DNA from: Neorhizobium tomejilense
GTDB taxonomy: Bacteria; Pseudomonadota; Alphaproteobacteria; Rhizobiales; Rhizobiaceae
Direction of reading: 5' to 3'
DNA length: 64,000 bases
NCBI GenBank assembly: GCA_002968845.1
Contig: PVBG01000014.1
Location: 62,001-126,000 of the forward strand
Below the pieces are notes generated by a model. That model saw only the letters and a program-made list of their open reading frames with translations, had not been told where the DNA came from and did no database searches. The translations under genes and the position numbers were made by a program. Positions 48,605 through 57,654 of this stretch are shown here, one piece after another; the stretch's first letter is position 1, and each line of letters opens with the position of its first letter.

Positions 48605-50176
48605 ATGAACGACAAGAGCAAAAAACCTCAGAAACTGAAAGCCCGCCTGCCGCGCGGCTTCGTCGATCGTTCCGCCGCCGATATCCACGCCACCAACGAG
48701 ATGACCGCGAAGATCCGCGAAGTCTACGAGCGTTACGGTTTCGACCCGGTCGAAACGCCGCTGTTCGAATACACAGATGCGCTTGGAAAATTCCTGCCCG
48801 ACAGCGACCGCCCGAACGAGGGTGTGTTCTCGCTGCAGGACGACGACGACCAGTGGATGAGCCTGCGCTACGACCTGACGGCGCCGCTCGCCCGCCATGT
48901 CGCGGAAAATTTCAACGAAATCCAGCTGCCGTTCCGCACTTATCGCGCCGGTTATGTCTTCCGCAACGAGAAGCCGGGCCCGGGCCGTTTCCGCCAGTTC
49001 ATGCAGTTCGACGCCGATACGGTCGGCGCACCGGGCGTCCAGGCGGATGCCGAAATGTGCATGATGATGGCCGATACGATGGAAGCGCTCGGCATCAAGC
49101 GCGGCGATTATGTGATCCGGGTGAACAACCGCAAGGTTCTCGACGGCGTCATGGAGGCGATTGGGCTCGGGGGCGAGGAGAATGCGGGGCGGCGACTGAC
49201 GGTACTGCGCGCCATCGACAAGCTCGATAAGTTCGGCATTGAAGGCGTGCGTCTGTTGCTCGGGGAAGGCCGTAAGGATGAGTCCGGCGACTTCACCAAG
49301 GGTGCGGGGCTCAAACAAATGCACATTGATTACATTGCAAGTTTGTTCTTGGAAACGAAAGATAGCGAATCGATTAAGCAGGTCCAATCTTCAGAAGAAG
49401 CCCGACGGTCGATGATGTTGCCGTTGCAAGGCGTACTTGGAGGAAACAAGCAAAACGAGACATACCTGAACGGTATCGATGAGCTGCTTAGCCTTAAGAG
49501 TTTGGTCACAGCTGCTGGTTATGGGCCGGAGCGCGTACTTATCGACATGTCTGTTGTCCGCGGTCTCGAATACTACACCGGGATGGTCTACGAAGCCGAA
49601 CTCACCTTCGACGTCACCAACGAAAAGGGCGAAAAGGTCGTGTTCGGCTCGGTCGGGGGCGGCGGGCGTTATGATGGCCTCGTGTCGCGCTTCATGGGCC
49701 AGCCGGTTCCGGCGACCGGTTTCTCGATCGGCGTTTCGCGCCTGATGACGGCGCTGAAGAACCTCGGCAAGCTCGGCCAGGACGAGGTGATCGCCCCGGT
49801 TCTGATCACTGTCATGGATGGCGATGTCGAGAGCATGGGCCGTTACCAGCGCTTCACCCAGGCGCTGCGCAACGAAGGCATCCGCGCCGAAATGTACCAG
49901 GGCAACTGGAAGAAGTTCGGCAACCAGCTGAAATATGCCGACCGCCGCGGCTGCCCGATCGCCATCATCCAGGGCGGCGACGAGCGGGCGCAGGGCGTCG
50001 TGCAGCTGAAGGACCTGATCGAGGGCAAGCGCCTGTCCGGCGAGATCGAGGACAATGCGAGCTGGCGCGAGGCGCGTGTAGCGCAGGAAACCGTTCCCGA
50101 GGCGGATTTGGTCGCCAAGGTGAAGGAAATCCTGTCGGCTCAGGCGGAGGATCGGAAAAGGGCGGGCAATGCTTGA
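48605..50176 (+). CDS. hisS: Histidyl-tRNA synthetase
   Basis: The 523-residue class II synthetase charges tRNA-His. Motif 2 is seen at YRAGYVFRNEKPGPGRFRQF, the histidine-binding region at RGLEYYTGMVYE and motif 3 at GGGGRYDGLVSRF; the anticodon-binding domain occupies the last 110 residues. The frame is intact. Residues of about 236-312 are unusual: this part (49310-49530) is only 46 percent G+C by my count of 220 bases, against a much richer surround, and its sequence differs from related proteins as I recall them. The start has only a weak ribosome binding site (GGAA). Confidence 0.95.
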   Translation: MNDKSKKPQKLKARLPRGFVDRSAADIHATNEMTAKIREVYERYGFDPVETPLFEYTDALGKFLPDSDRPNEGVFSLQDDDDQWMSLRYDLTAPLARHVAENFNEIQLPFRTYRAGYVFRNEKPGPGRFRQFMQFDADTVGAPGVQADAEMCMMMADTMEALGIKRGDYVIRVNNRKVLDGVMEAIGLGGEENAGRRLTVLRAIDKLDKFGIEGVRLLLGEGRKDESGDFTKGAGLKQMHIDYIASLFLETKDSESIKQVQSSEEARRSMMLPLQGVLGGNKQNETYLNGIDELLSLKSLVTAAGYGPERVLIDMSVVRGLEYYTGMVYEAELTFDVTNEKGEKVVFGSVGGGGRYDGLVSRFMGQPVPATGFSIGVSRLMTALKNLGKLGQDEVIAPVLITVMDGDVESMGRYQRFTQALRNEGIRAEMYQGNWKKFGNQLKYADRRGCPIAIIQGGDERAQGVVQLKDLIEGKRLSGEIEDNASWREARVAQETVPEADLVAKVKEILSAQAEDRKRAGNA

Positions 50177-50182
50177 GTGCTA

Positions 50183-50354
50183 CCCCCCTCTGTCCTGCCG
50201 GACATCTCCCCCACAAGGGGGGAGATTGGCTGGGCTCCTGCTCACCGCTCCCTATCTAACGTCGCGTCCTTTGCAGCGCTCCTTCGGGGGCGTCGGTCAT
50301 GCCGCTTGTGATCTCCCCCCTTGTGGGGGAGATGCCCGGCAGGGCAGAGGGGGG
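50183..50354. repeat. Paired palindromic intergenic element (copy 2), between hisS and hisZ
   Basis: Two inverted arms (about 50183-50233 and 50304-50354) resemble the element at 40948-41101. The left arm hairpin is GTCC-TGCC-GGAC and the right arm, read inverted, GCCC-TGCC-GGGC, where copy 1 has GGCC-TGCC-GGCC. The second position changes on both sides of the stem in each version, so the hairpin is preserved. Each arm also carries the ATCTCCCCC hairpin. The element ends 20 bases before hisZ. Confidence 0.9.
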
Positions 50355-50374
50355 TATTCCTGGGGAGCCATCCC

Positions 50375-51496
50375 ATGCCCCTGATCGACATGCCCGACTT
50401 CTCCAGCGACCTCCTCGCCGAATTCGCCGCCCGCCGCACCGAGCGGGTCAACACGCCGGTCATTCAGCCCGCCGAACCCTTCCTCGACATGGCCGGCGAG
50501 GATCTGCGCCGCCGCATCTTCCTCACCGAAAGCGAGACCGGTGCCAATCTCTGCCTGCGGCCGGAATTCACCATTCCCGTCTGCTTGCGCCACATCGAGA
50601 CGGCGACCGGCACGCCGAAGCGTTATTCCTATCTCGGCGAAGTCTTCCGCCAGCGCCGGGACGGTTCCCACGAATTCTACCAGGCCGGCATAGAAGATCT
50701 CGGCGACAAGGATATCGCCAGCTCCGACGCCCGCGCCATCGGCGATGCGACCGGCATCCTGAAAGCGCTACTGCCCGGCCGCAAGCTCGCGCTCACGCTC
50801 GGCGACCAGGCGGTGTTCGAGGCGGTGGTCAAGGCGCTCGGCCTACCGTTCGGCTGGCAGCGGCGGCTGATCCACGCGTTCGGCGACATGGCGCACCTCG
50901 AAGCGCTGCTGGAGCGGCTTGCCAGGCCGCAGCCGGTCACCGGCCTCGATCCGCAGATCGCCGAATTGATCGCTTCGGACAACGAGGCGGATCTCGTTGC
51001 CCGCATCGACCGCACCATGCAGGAAACCGGTTATTCCACCAACGCCAGCCGTTCGCCGACCGAGATCGCGAGACGGCTAAAGGAGAAGCTGGAACTGGCC
51101 GAAACCCGGCTCGACGGCACTGCATTGCTGCTGCTGCGCGAATTCCTGACGCTGCAATTGCCACTCGCGGAAGCGCCCGCCGCCTTGGCCGGCTTTGCCG
51201 ATGCCGCCGGCCTAAAGCTCGGCGCGGCGGTTTCTCGCTTCGACGCCCGGCTGGCAGCGCTCGCCAATGCCGGCGCCGATCTCTCCGCCATGACCTACCG
51301 CGCCGCCTTCGGCCGTCCGCTCGATTATTATACCGGTCTCGTCTTCGAGATGACCGAGGCGGGTTCGTCCGCCGTGCTCGCCGGCGGCGGTCGTTTCGAC
51401 CGGCTGCTGACCCTGCTCGGCGCCAGGGAACATATTCCGGCGGTCGGTTTCTCGCTCTGGCTCGACCGGATTGAAGCCGCGAGGGCATCCAGATGA
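50375..51496 (+). CDS. hisZ: ATP phosphoribosyltransferase regulatory subunit
   Basis: The 373-residue protein resembles a histidyl-tRNA synthetase catalytic core without tRNA-charging function: LCLRPEFTIPVCLRHI, RYSYLGEVFRQRRDGSHEF and RPLDYYTGLVFEMT. It pairs with short-form HisG to give the active, histidine-regulated first enzyme of histidine synthesis. The ATG at 50375 follows GGGGAG. It overlaps hisG by four bases (ATGA), showing tight coupling. Its presence beside short HisG is the expected arrangement. Confidence 0.94.
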   Translation: MPLIDMPDFSSDLLAEFAARRTERVNTPVIQPAEPFLDMAGEDLRRRIFLTESETGANLCLRPEFTIPVCLRHIETATGTPKRYSYLGEVFRQRRDGSHEFYQAGIEDLGDKDIASSDARAIGDATGILKALLPGRKLALTLGDQAVFEAVVKALGLPFGWQRRLIHAFGDMAHLEALLERLARPQPVTGLDPQIAELIASDNEADLVARIDRTMQETGYSTNASRSPTEIARRLKEKLELAETRLDGTALLLLREFLTLQLPLAEAPAALAGFADAAGLKLGAAVSRFDARLAALANAGADLSAMTYRAAFGRPLDYYTGLVFEMTEAGSSAVLAGGGRFDRLLTLLGAREHIPAVGFSLWLDRIEAARASR

Positions 51497-52191
51497 GCAC
51501 GATCACTATCGCTCTGCCCTCCAAGGGCCGTATCAAGGAAGATACCGCGGGTGTCTTCGAGCGCGCCGGGCTCGCTATTACGGCCGTCGGCAACGACCGC
51601 TCCTATCGCGGCCGTATCGAAGGCATGGAAGGCGTCGAGATCGCCTATCTCTCGGCCTCCGAGATTGCCCGCGAGCTTGCGAGCGGCGCCGTCGATTTCG
51701 GCGTCACCGGCGAAGACCTGGTGCGCGAAGGCATGGCCGGCGCCGACGGACGGGTCGAATTCTGCGCCCGCCTCGGCTTCGGTCACGCGGATGTGGTCGT
51801 CGCCGTGCCGGAAATCTGGCTCGACGTCGAAACCATGGCCGACCTCGGCGACGTGGCGGCGGATTTCCGCGCGCGCCATGGCCGGCGGCTGGCCATCGCC
51901 ACGAAATACTGGCGGCTCACCCAGCAGTTCTTTTCGAGCCAGCACGGCATCCAGCTCTACCGCATCGTCGAAAGCCTGGGCGCCACCGAGGGTGCGCCGG
52001 CTGCCGGCCAGGCGGATATCATCGTCGATATCACCTCCACGGGATCGACGCTCCGGGCCAACCACCTGAAGATCCTCTCGGATGGGGTGATCCTGAAGTC
52101 GGAAGCCTGCCTGGTCAGGGCCCGCAAGCAGGCTCACGAGCAGGATCCGAGGATCGCCAGGATCGTGGAGGCAGTCCGCGCCGCGCTCTGA
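51493..52191 (+). CDS. hisG: ATP phosphoribosyltransferase, short form
   Basis: The 232-residue catalytic subunit starts the histidine pathway, joining ATP and PRPP. ITIALPSKGRIKEDTAGVF and FGVTGEDLVREG are typical, and the PRPP-binding region IIVDITSTGSTLRANHLK is intact. The C-terminal regulatory domain of the long form is absent, so it depends on HisZ, encoded just upstream. Confidence 0.96.
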   Translation: MSTITIALPSKGRIKEDTAGVFERAGLAITAVGNDRSYRGRIEGMEGVEIAYLSASEIARELASGAVDFGVTGEDLVREGMAGADGRVEFCARLGFGHADVVVAVPEIWLDVETMADLGDVAADFRARHGRRLAIATKYWRLTQQFFSSQHGIQLYRIVESLGATEGAPAAGQADIIVDITSTGSTLRANHLKILSDGVILKSEACLVRARKQAHEQDPRIARIVEAVRAAL

Positions 52192-52213
52192 GTTTTGAAG
52201 AGGAGGAAGCACG

Positions 52214-52618
52214 ATGCACGTGACCGGTCGATGCCATTGCGGCTATGTGACCTATGAGGCCGAACTCGACCCGAAGCGGATCAGTATCTGCCATTGCACC
52301 GATTGCCAGACGCTCAGCGGTTCGCCGTTTCGTGTCACCGCCGTCGTACCGGAAAGCGGTCTGAAGCTCACCGGGCACGAGCCAAAGCTCTACCGCAAGG
52401 TGGCTGAGAGCGGCCGCGTCCGCCAGCAATATTTCTGCCCCGAATGCGGCTCGCCGCTTTTCGTCAATGGCGAAGGTGAGGCGGCCAGGATCTGGGGCAT
52501 CCGCTGGGGCAGTATCGACCAGCGGGCGGAGTTGAAGCCGCAGCGCCAGATCTGGTGCCGTTCGGCCGTTTCCTGGCTGCCCGAAATGAGCGGACTGCCG
52601 GCCGTCCAGACCGATTGA
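52214..52618 (+). CDS. GFA-family zinc protein
   Basis: The 134-residue protein has the GFA fold with Cys zinc ligands in GRCHCGYVTYEAE, ICHCTDCQTLSGSPF and FCPECGSPLFVNG. The family name refers to glutathione-dependent formaldehyde-activating enzyme, but many members have no proven function. AGGAGG precedes the ATG. It lies 22 bases after hisG in the same direction, so it may be in the his transcript without belonging to the pathway. Confidence 0.88.
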   Translation: MHVTGRCHCGYVTYEAELDPKRISICHCTDCQTLSGSPFRVTAVVPESGLKLTGHEPKLYRKVAESGRVRQQYFCPECGSPLFVNGEGEAARIWGIRWGSIDQRAELKPQRQIWCRSAVSWLPEMSGLPAVQTD

Positions 52619-52621
52619 GGT

Positions 52622-52656
52622 CAAAAAAATACCCGCCGGACTTCTCATCCGGCGGG
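52622..52656 (-). terminator. Terminator of the DoxX gene
   Basis: CCCGCCGGA (52632-52640) pairs perfectly with TCCGGCGGG (52648-52656); the reverse strand then reads TATTTTTTT. It lies 28 bases after the DoxX stop codon and may also limit read-through from the GFA gene. Confidence 0.88.
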
Positions 52657-52683
52657 CAGTCTTGGGCAGGGAATTTCGAAAGC

Positions 52684-53133
52684 TTAGGCAGCGATTGCGA
52701 CAGAACCGCGGCGGGCGTCGACAGAAAATGCACCGGCGCCGACGGCGGCGAGAGCCAGGAAACCACCGGCAATCGTCAGGTTCTTCATCATCATCAGGCT
52801 GTTAAAGAGCGTCAGCAGACCATTGGCGGCCTCCGGGAAGTTCGGGACGTTGATAGCGCCGGAATGGAAGACGAACGCGGTGAAAGCCGAGAAGGCGGCC
52901 AGCAGCAGCGCTGCGATGCGCGTCTGGAAGCCGGTCAGCACGGCAAGGCCGGTGACCAGTTCGAACAGGCCTGCGACATAGGCGAGCAGCATGCCAGCCG
53001 GAAGGCCGGCACCGGTGATCATGCCGGCGGTGCCGGCGGGATCGATGAGCTTCTGGAAACCGGACATGACGAACATGCCGGACAGGAGGACGCGGCCGAC
53101 GAGAAGCAGGGAATTGGTAGCGGTGGTGGACAT
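52684..53133 (-). CDS. DoxX-family membrane protein
   Basis: The 149-residue protein has about four hydrophobic helices: LLLVGRVLLSGMFVMSGFQKL, GMLLAYVAGLFELVTGLAV, AALLLAAFSAFTAFVF and a last one near TIAGGFLALAAVGAG. The SGFQKLIDP and FELVTGLAVL segments are typical of DoxX/DoxD proteins, often linked to redox or thiosulfate metabolism. GGAG precedes the ATG at 53133. It is divergent from the exported protein at 53377. Confidence 0.87.
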   Translation of the reverse strand: MSTTATNSLLLVGRVLLSGMFVMSGFQKLIDPAGTAGMITGAGLPAGMLLAYVAGLFELVTGLAVLTGFQTRIAALLLAAFSAFTAFVFHSGAINVPNFPEAANGLLTLFNSLMMMKNLTIAGGFLALAAVGAGAFSVDARRGSVAIAA

Positions 53134-53376
53134 TTTTGGGATCTCCGGATCGGTGTCTCTGGTGGGACACGCGGGGTTGAATTCTCTGGGACGGTATGTG
53201 CCCCATTTCGCCCGTATCCGGAAGATGAACAATGATTGACGGTTTGTTCGATAAAAGAAGACAATCGCTCGTGCGGCCGATGCTGCGCCGGCGTTCTCTT
53301 TGCTGAACGCAACCTTCAGCGAAGGTTCATCGTTTCTCCTTCACCATGCGATCATTGCCGATGAAAGGAACCCCTC

Positions 53377-53691
53377 ATGAAGAAGATCATCATCACCGCG
53401 CTCGCCCTCCTGGTCGCATCCGCCGTTCCGAGCCTTGCCCAGACCTACCGCAGCGAGGCGCGGGAAAACCGCCAGGAATACCGCATCTATCGCGGCATGG
53501 CCCGGGGTGAGCTGACGCCGCGCGAATTGCGCAACCTCTCCCGCCAGCAATATCGCATCGACCGGGCGCAGTCTCGTGCCGGCCGTGACGGCTACATTTC
53601 CTATAGGGAGCGTCAGCGGATCGAGCGCATGCAGGATCGCGCTTCGCGTAACATCTACCGCAAGAGCCACAACGGCCGCGATATCTACTGA
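53377..53691 (+). CDS. Small exported Arg/Tyr-rich protein
   Basis: The 104-residue protein has a Sec signal peptide (MKKIIITALALLVASAVPSL, cleavage after SLA). The mature part is dominated by Arg, Tyr, Gln and Asn in short repeats (RQEYRIYRGMARG, RQQYRIDRAQSRAG, RQRIERMQDRASRN), suggesting an elongated basic helix or cell-envelope-associated protein. AAAGGA precedes the ATG. The promoter region holds a short inverted repeat (AACCTTC at 53311-53317, GAAGGTT at 53321-53327). Family function is unknown to me. Confidence 0.7.
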   Translation: MKKIIITALALLVASAVPSLAQTYRSEARENRQEYRIYRGMARGELTPRELRNLSRQQYRIDRAQSRAGRDGYISYRERQRIERMQDRASRNIYRKSHNGRDIY

Positions 53692-53725
53692 TTGCGCTAC
53701 GCGGACCTTCGGGCCCGTATCACGG

Positions 53726-53745
53726 GGGCGGCTTCCAGGCCGCCC
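53726..53745 (+). terminator. Hairpin after the small exported protein gene
   Basis: GGGCGGC pairs with GCCGCCC around TTCCAG, 34 bases after the stop. The following T-run is short (TT), so efficiency is uncertain. Confidence 0.5.
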
Positions 53746-53800
53746 TTCGCATGCCGCGCCGGCTCTCCGTTACCCGCCACAATACTGAGTGAACGGCGGA

Positions 53801-55342
53801 TCAGATCTCTTCGATCCGGCGCGCGTCTTCCGGCAGGACCGAAAGTTCGCGCCAGTCGATCTCCTCCAGCAGCAGATTGTATTCGTCGACATTGACCTTG
53901 TGCACCGAGCGAAGCTTTTCCAGCTCTTCCCGCTGCGCGGCAATCGCCTTCAAAGCGAGCCGCCGGTAGGTCTCGAGCGCGTTGGCATCCTCGATACGAG
54001 AGGCGGCCATCTGCTCGATGCGGAACTTCGAGCGCAGCAGTTCCGCCTCCGTCTCGGTCGCGCCGTCGAGCCTGGAAAGGCCGGCGAGGGCGATCTTGCT
54101 GCGCAGAATGGCGAGTTCGCCATGCCCCTCGGCACGGCGGTCGAGGCCGAGCCAGCGGATGATCGGCGTCAGCGTCAGCCCCTGGACGACGAGGGTCGCA
54201 AGAACCACCGAAAAAGCGGTCAGCACCACCACGTCGCGCTGCGGAAAGTCCATCGGCAGGGCAAAGGCAGTCGCAAGCGTCACCAGGCCGCGCATGCCGC
54301 ACCAGCCGGCCAGCAGCGCCTGGGTCGTCGTCGCGGGTTCCGGCCTGCCGCGGCTGCGCTCGTACCAGGCGGTGAGGCGATTGTAGCCGACGCAGACGAT
54401 AAAACGGACGGCGACGACGATTACGATGGTGATCAGCGAAAACTGCGCGGCATCCCAAAGATGATCCGCCGGCATTCCGCCGACGATGTCGCGAACCTGC
54501 ATGCCCATCAGCAGGAAGGCCATGACGTTGAGCACGAAGACGACCGCGGTCCAGACCGCGTAGGACTGTACCCGCATGCGGGCCGAGGAGCGGGCTTCGC
54601 TGCTTCTCGCCAGCGTCATCGCGAAAGCGACGATGGCGAGCACAGCCGACAGGCCAAGCCGCTCGGCGAGGATCCACAGAAGGAAGGTCTGGACGAACTG
54701 CAGGAGGACGCCGCCGAGCGTGCCGGCGACGAACCGCATGAGATACCGGACCACCCAGGCGGCAAGGATGCCGAGCAGCAGACCGCCGGGCACTGCGACG
54801 GAAAGATGCAGCGCGACGCCCGTGTCGAGACTGCCGGCCGATTGTACCGAAAGCGCCGCGTCGAAGATCAGCAGCGCGGCCGCGTCGTTGAACAGGCTCT
54901 CGCCCCGGAGGACCGTATCGGTGGTGCGCGGGATCGACATCGAAGACAGCACTGCCGTCGCCGCCGCCGCATCGGGGGGAGCGACGATCGCACCGAGCAC
55001 GAGCGCCGCGGCAATCGGCAACCCGGCAAAAGCCCATCCCGCAAAGGCAACGACCGCCGCGGTCGCACATACGCCGCCGATCGCAAAGACGAGCAGCGGA
55101 ACCCAGAACCGGCGGGCCGTCCCGAGCGGAAAATCGAACGCGGCATCGAGCAGCGCCGGCGCGATGAACAGCGCGAGCGCGGTGTGCGGATCGAGCGAGA
55201 TATAGGGCATGCCCGGCACCAGCGCGACCGCGGCACCCGCCAGCGCCAGCATCGACGGATAGGGCACGGAAAGCCGGCGCGAGATCTGCAGGAGCACGAT
55301 CGCGACAAGCAGCAGGACGAGCAGGCTCTCGAAGAAACTCAT
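53801..55342 (-). CDS. Na+/H+ antiporter, CPA1 family
   Basis: The 513-residue protein has about twelve hydrophobic helices and a soluble C-terminal tail of about 100 residues. The ion-binding region is ALVLGAIVAPPDAAAATAVL, corresponding to the conserved Asp helix, followed by GESLFNDAAALLIFDAAL. It should exchange Na+ or K+ for protons across the inner membrane. I chose the ATG at 55342; no clear ribosome binding site precedes it. A longer in-frame extension to 55552 lacks membrane character. Confidence 0.87.
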   Translation of the reverse strand: MSFFESLLVLLLVAIVLLQISRRLSVPYPSMLALAGAAVALVPGMPYISLDPHTALALFIAPALLDAAFDFPLGTARRFWVPLLVFAIGGVCATAAVVAFAGWAFAGLPIAAALVLGAIVAPPDAAAATAVLSSMSIPRTTDTVLRGESLFNDAAALLIFDAALSVQSAGSLDTGVALHLSVAVPGGLLLGILAAWVVRYLMRFVAGTLGGVLLQFVQTFLLWILAERLGLSAVLAIVAFAMTLARSSEARSSARMRVQSYAVWTAVVFVLNVMAFLLMGMQVRDIVGGMPADHLWDAAQFSLITIVIVVAVRFIVCVGYNRLTAWYERSRGRPEPATTTQALLAGWCGMRGLVTLATAFALPMDFPQRDVVVLTAFSVVLATLVVQGLTLTPIIRWLGLDRRAEGHGELAILRSKIALAGLSRLDGATETEAELLRSKFRIEQMAASRIEDANALETYRRLALKAIAAQREELEKLRSVHKVNVDEYNLLLEEIDWRELSVLPEDARRIEEI

Positions 55343-55609
55343 GGCGCGACTGTAATTGTGGTCTGGGTCTTTGTCAGCTGCGGGTTTGCGCAATTGGTTT
55401 GAGGCATATGGGCGCCGCTTGCCTCGTGTCGCCAGGACAGAATGGCCACGCTTGACATATGCTCGGAGACTTCCGTACAGCTGGACATGCGCCTCCGCAA
55501 AAGACGAGAGGTTTTGCATCAAACCGTGGTCATCAGCACATAGAGGTCCCAATGCGCCGAGTCACTTCTCACGAAATTCACGTTCGAAATTCTGAGAAGT
55601 TGAGGGTCC

Positions 55610-57547
55610 ATGCGCACTTTGAATCTGGGCATCCTCGCCCATGTGGATGCAGGCAAGACTAGCCTTACGGAAAGACTCCTTTTTAACGCCGGTGTGATCG
55701 ACAGGCTGGGCAGCGTCGATACCGGCGATACGCAGACCGACAGCCTCGAGATCGAGCGCCAGCGCGGTATCACCATTCGCGCTGCGGTCGTGTCCTTTAC
55801 GATTGGCGACACGGCCGTCAACCTCGTCGATACGCCTGGCCATCCCGATTTCATTGCCGAGGTGGAGCGGGTACTTGGGTTGTTGGACGCTGCGGTCGTC
55901 GTCGTTTCGGCGGTCGAGGGCGTGCAGGCGCAGACCCGCGTATTGGTACGGGCGCTGCAGCGCCTCGCCGTACCGTTCGTTTTCTTCATCAACAAGGTCG
56001 ATCGGGTGGGCGCCCAGTATGACCTTGTGCTGGAGGATATCGCCCGCCAGCTGGCGCTTCGGCCAATTGCGATGTCCGCCGTCATCGACCCCGGCAGCAA
56101 ACTCGTACAGGTGGAGACGCCCGACCTGCTTGCCGAACCGTTGTTCACGGTACTCAGCGAAACGCTGGCGGACAACGACGACGCACTGCTCCGTGATTAT
56201 GTCACGGCCCCCGACCGTCTGACCGCCGAAAGGCTCGGAAACTCTCTGGCCGATCAGGTCGCGAGGGGGCTGGTGCACCCCGCATTCGCAGGAGCGGCGA
56301 TGACCGGCGTCGGCTTGTCTGCGCTGACATCGGCCATCGCGGTTCTGCTGCCCAGCCGCGCGCTCGACCCGGATGGCCTGATCGCAGGGAAGATCTTCAA
56401 GATCGAACGCGGGTGGGGCGGCGAAAAGCTGTCCTACATGTATCTGACATCCGGCACGGTCCAGCTCCGGCAATACCTGGATCTGCCCAAAGGCCCGGCA
56501 AGGGTGACGGGGATCCAGGTTTTCAAGGCCGGCGAGACCCATCCCGTCACCAGTTTCCACGCCGGGCAGATCGCTCGCGTAAACGGCCTGGCTAGCGCTC
56601 GGATAGGGGACGCGGTGGGAGACGATCTGCTCTCCGGCGCCCAGTCTCACTTTGCTCCGCCCACCCTTGAAACCCGGGTGTTGGCCAAGCGCCCCTCCGA
56701 CAATGCGGCACTCTGGCTGGCGCTGAACCAATTGGCCGAGCAGGACCCGCTGATCAACCTGCGTCGCAACGACGCCGCCGACGAAGTCTTCGTGTCGCTG
56801 TATGGCGAGGTGCAGAAGGAGGTCATCCAATCGACCCTGCTGGCGGATTTCGGTCTCGAAGCGATCTTCGAGGAGAGCACGGTCATCTGCGTGGAAAGGC
56901 TTGTCGGAACCGGTGCCGGCCTTGAGATCATATTCAATGAGCCCAATCCCTTCATGGCGACAGTCGGGCTGCGCGTCGAGCCGCGACCGGAAGGGGCCGG
57001 CAACAGCTTCGCATTGGAAGTGGATGTCGGCCAAATGCCCGCAAGCTTTTATCGGGCGGTCGAGGACACCGTATTCGAAACGCTGAAACAGGGGCCTTTC
57101 GGCTGGCAGATCATCGATTGCCACGTCGCAATGACCGCGGCCCGGCATAGCTCGCCGGTGAGCACCGCTGCCGATTTTCGTCGGTTGACGCCGCTGGTGC
57201 TGGCGGCTGCTCTGTCGGCGGCGCAAACCATCGTCTGCGAACCGATTGATCGCTTTTGCCTTGAAGTGCCTGCCGCGGCTTTAAGCGGTGTACATGCCAT
57301 GCTTGCGAAATCCGGTGCGATAACCAGGCAAGCGGCGATTGCAAATGGCGTGGCCCGGCTGGAAGGCACGACTGCATCCACGACGACTCAAGGCATACTG
57401 CAACAATTGCCGGGGCTGACGAGCGGCATGGGTACGATGGAATATTCCTTCGATCACTATGCCCGGATGCCCGATCCGCCGCGTTCGCGCCAACGTTCAG
57501 GCGCCAATCCCTTCAATGCTGCGGAATACCTGCTCCGTATGCGCTGA
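55610..57547 (+). CDS. Ribosomal protection GTPase (TetM/OtrA-like)
   Basis: The 645-residue protein is an EF-G-like GTPase of the tetracycline ribosomal protection group. G-domain motifs are AHVDAGKTSL, the switch RGITIRAA, DTPGHPDF and NKVD. Domain II, III and IV parts follow, and the domain IV loop reads YSPVSTPADF-like HSSPVSTAADFRRL, which contacts the decoding site in TetM. EF-G proper is longer and differs here. These proteins release tetracycline from the 30S subunit. No leader peptide, regulator or mobile element is adjacent, so it may be a resident gene of intrinsic resistance or another ribosome-rescue role. Confidence 0.85.
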   Translation: MRTLNLGILAHVDAGKTSLTERLLFNAGVIDRLGSVDTGDTQTDSLEIERQRGITIRAAVVSFTIGDTAVNLVDTPGHPDFIAEVERVLGLLDAAVVVVSAVEGVQAQTRVLVRALQRLAVPFVFFINKVDRVGAQYDLVLEDIARQLALRPIAMSAVIDPGSKLVQVETPDLLAEPLFTVLSETLADNDDALLRDYVTAPDRLTAERLGNSLADQVARGLVHPAFAGAAMTGVGLSALTSAIAVLLPSRALDPDGLIAGKIFKIERGWGGEKLSYMYLTSGTVQLRQYLDLPKGPARVTGIQVFKAGETHPVTSFHAGQIARVNGLASARIGDAVGDDLLSGAQSHFAPPTLETRVLAKRPSDNAALWLALNQLAEQDPLINLRRNDAADEVFVSLYGEVQKEVIQSTLLADFGLEAIFEESTVICVERLVGTGAGLEIIFNEPNPFMATVGLRVEPRPEGAGNSFALEVDVGQMPASFYRAVEDTVFETLKQGPFGWQIIDCHVAMTAARHSSPVSTAADFRRLTPLVLAAALSAAQTIVCEPIDRFCLEVPAAALSGVHAMLAKSGAITRQAAIANGVARLEGTTASTTTQGILQQLPGLTSGMGTMEYSFDHYARMPDPPRSRQRSGANPFNAAEYLLRMR

Positions 57548-57583
57548 AACCTCATCGGATTGGCCGGAAATCAACGACAAAAC

Positions 57584-57612
57584 AAAAAGGGCGATCCGAG
57601 GACCGCCCTTTT
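57584..57612. terminator. Bidirectional terminator between the ribosomal protection gene and groEL
   Basis: AAAAAGGGCG and CGCCCTTTT flank a 10-base loop and can terminate both the rightward GTPase gene and the leftward groEL. The groEL stop lies at 57655. Confidence 0.82.
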
Positions 57613-57654
57613 CTCAACTGAACCGGTTGGCTCAGATGTGAAGACCCGGAGGTC

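Noticed and set aside
48605..50176. hisS as a pseudogene because of the atypical patch
   Set aside because: The frame is continuous and all class II synthetase motifs on both sides are intact.
53789..55402. Plus-strand frame (537 codons) opposite the CPA1 antiporter
   Set aside because: Charged low-complexity translation with no domain; the antiporter on the other strand has clear motifs.
55343..55609. Tetracycline-type attenuator leader before the ribosomal protection gene
   Set aside because: I found no short leader frame with nested hairpins like those upstream of tet(M).
55562..57226. Reverse-strand frame (554 codons) opposite the ribosomal protection gene
   Set aside because: No ribosome binding site or domain; the plus-strand GTPase motifs are unmistakable.
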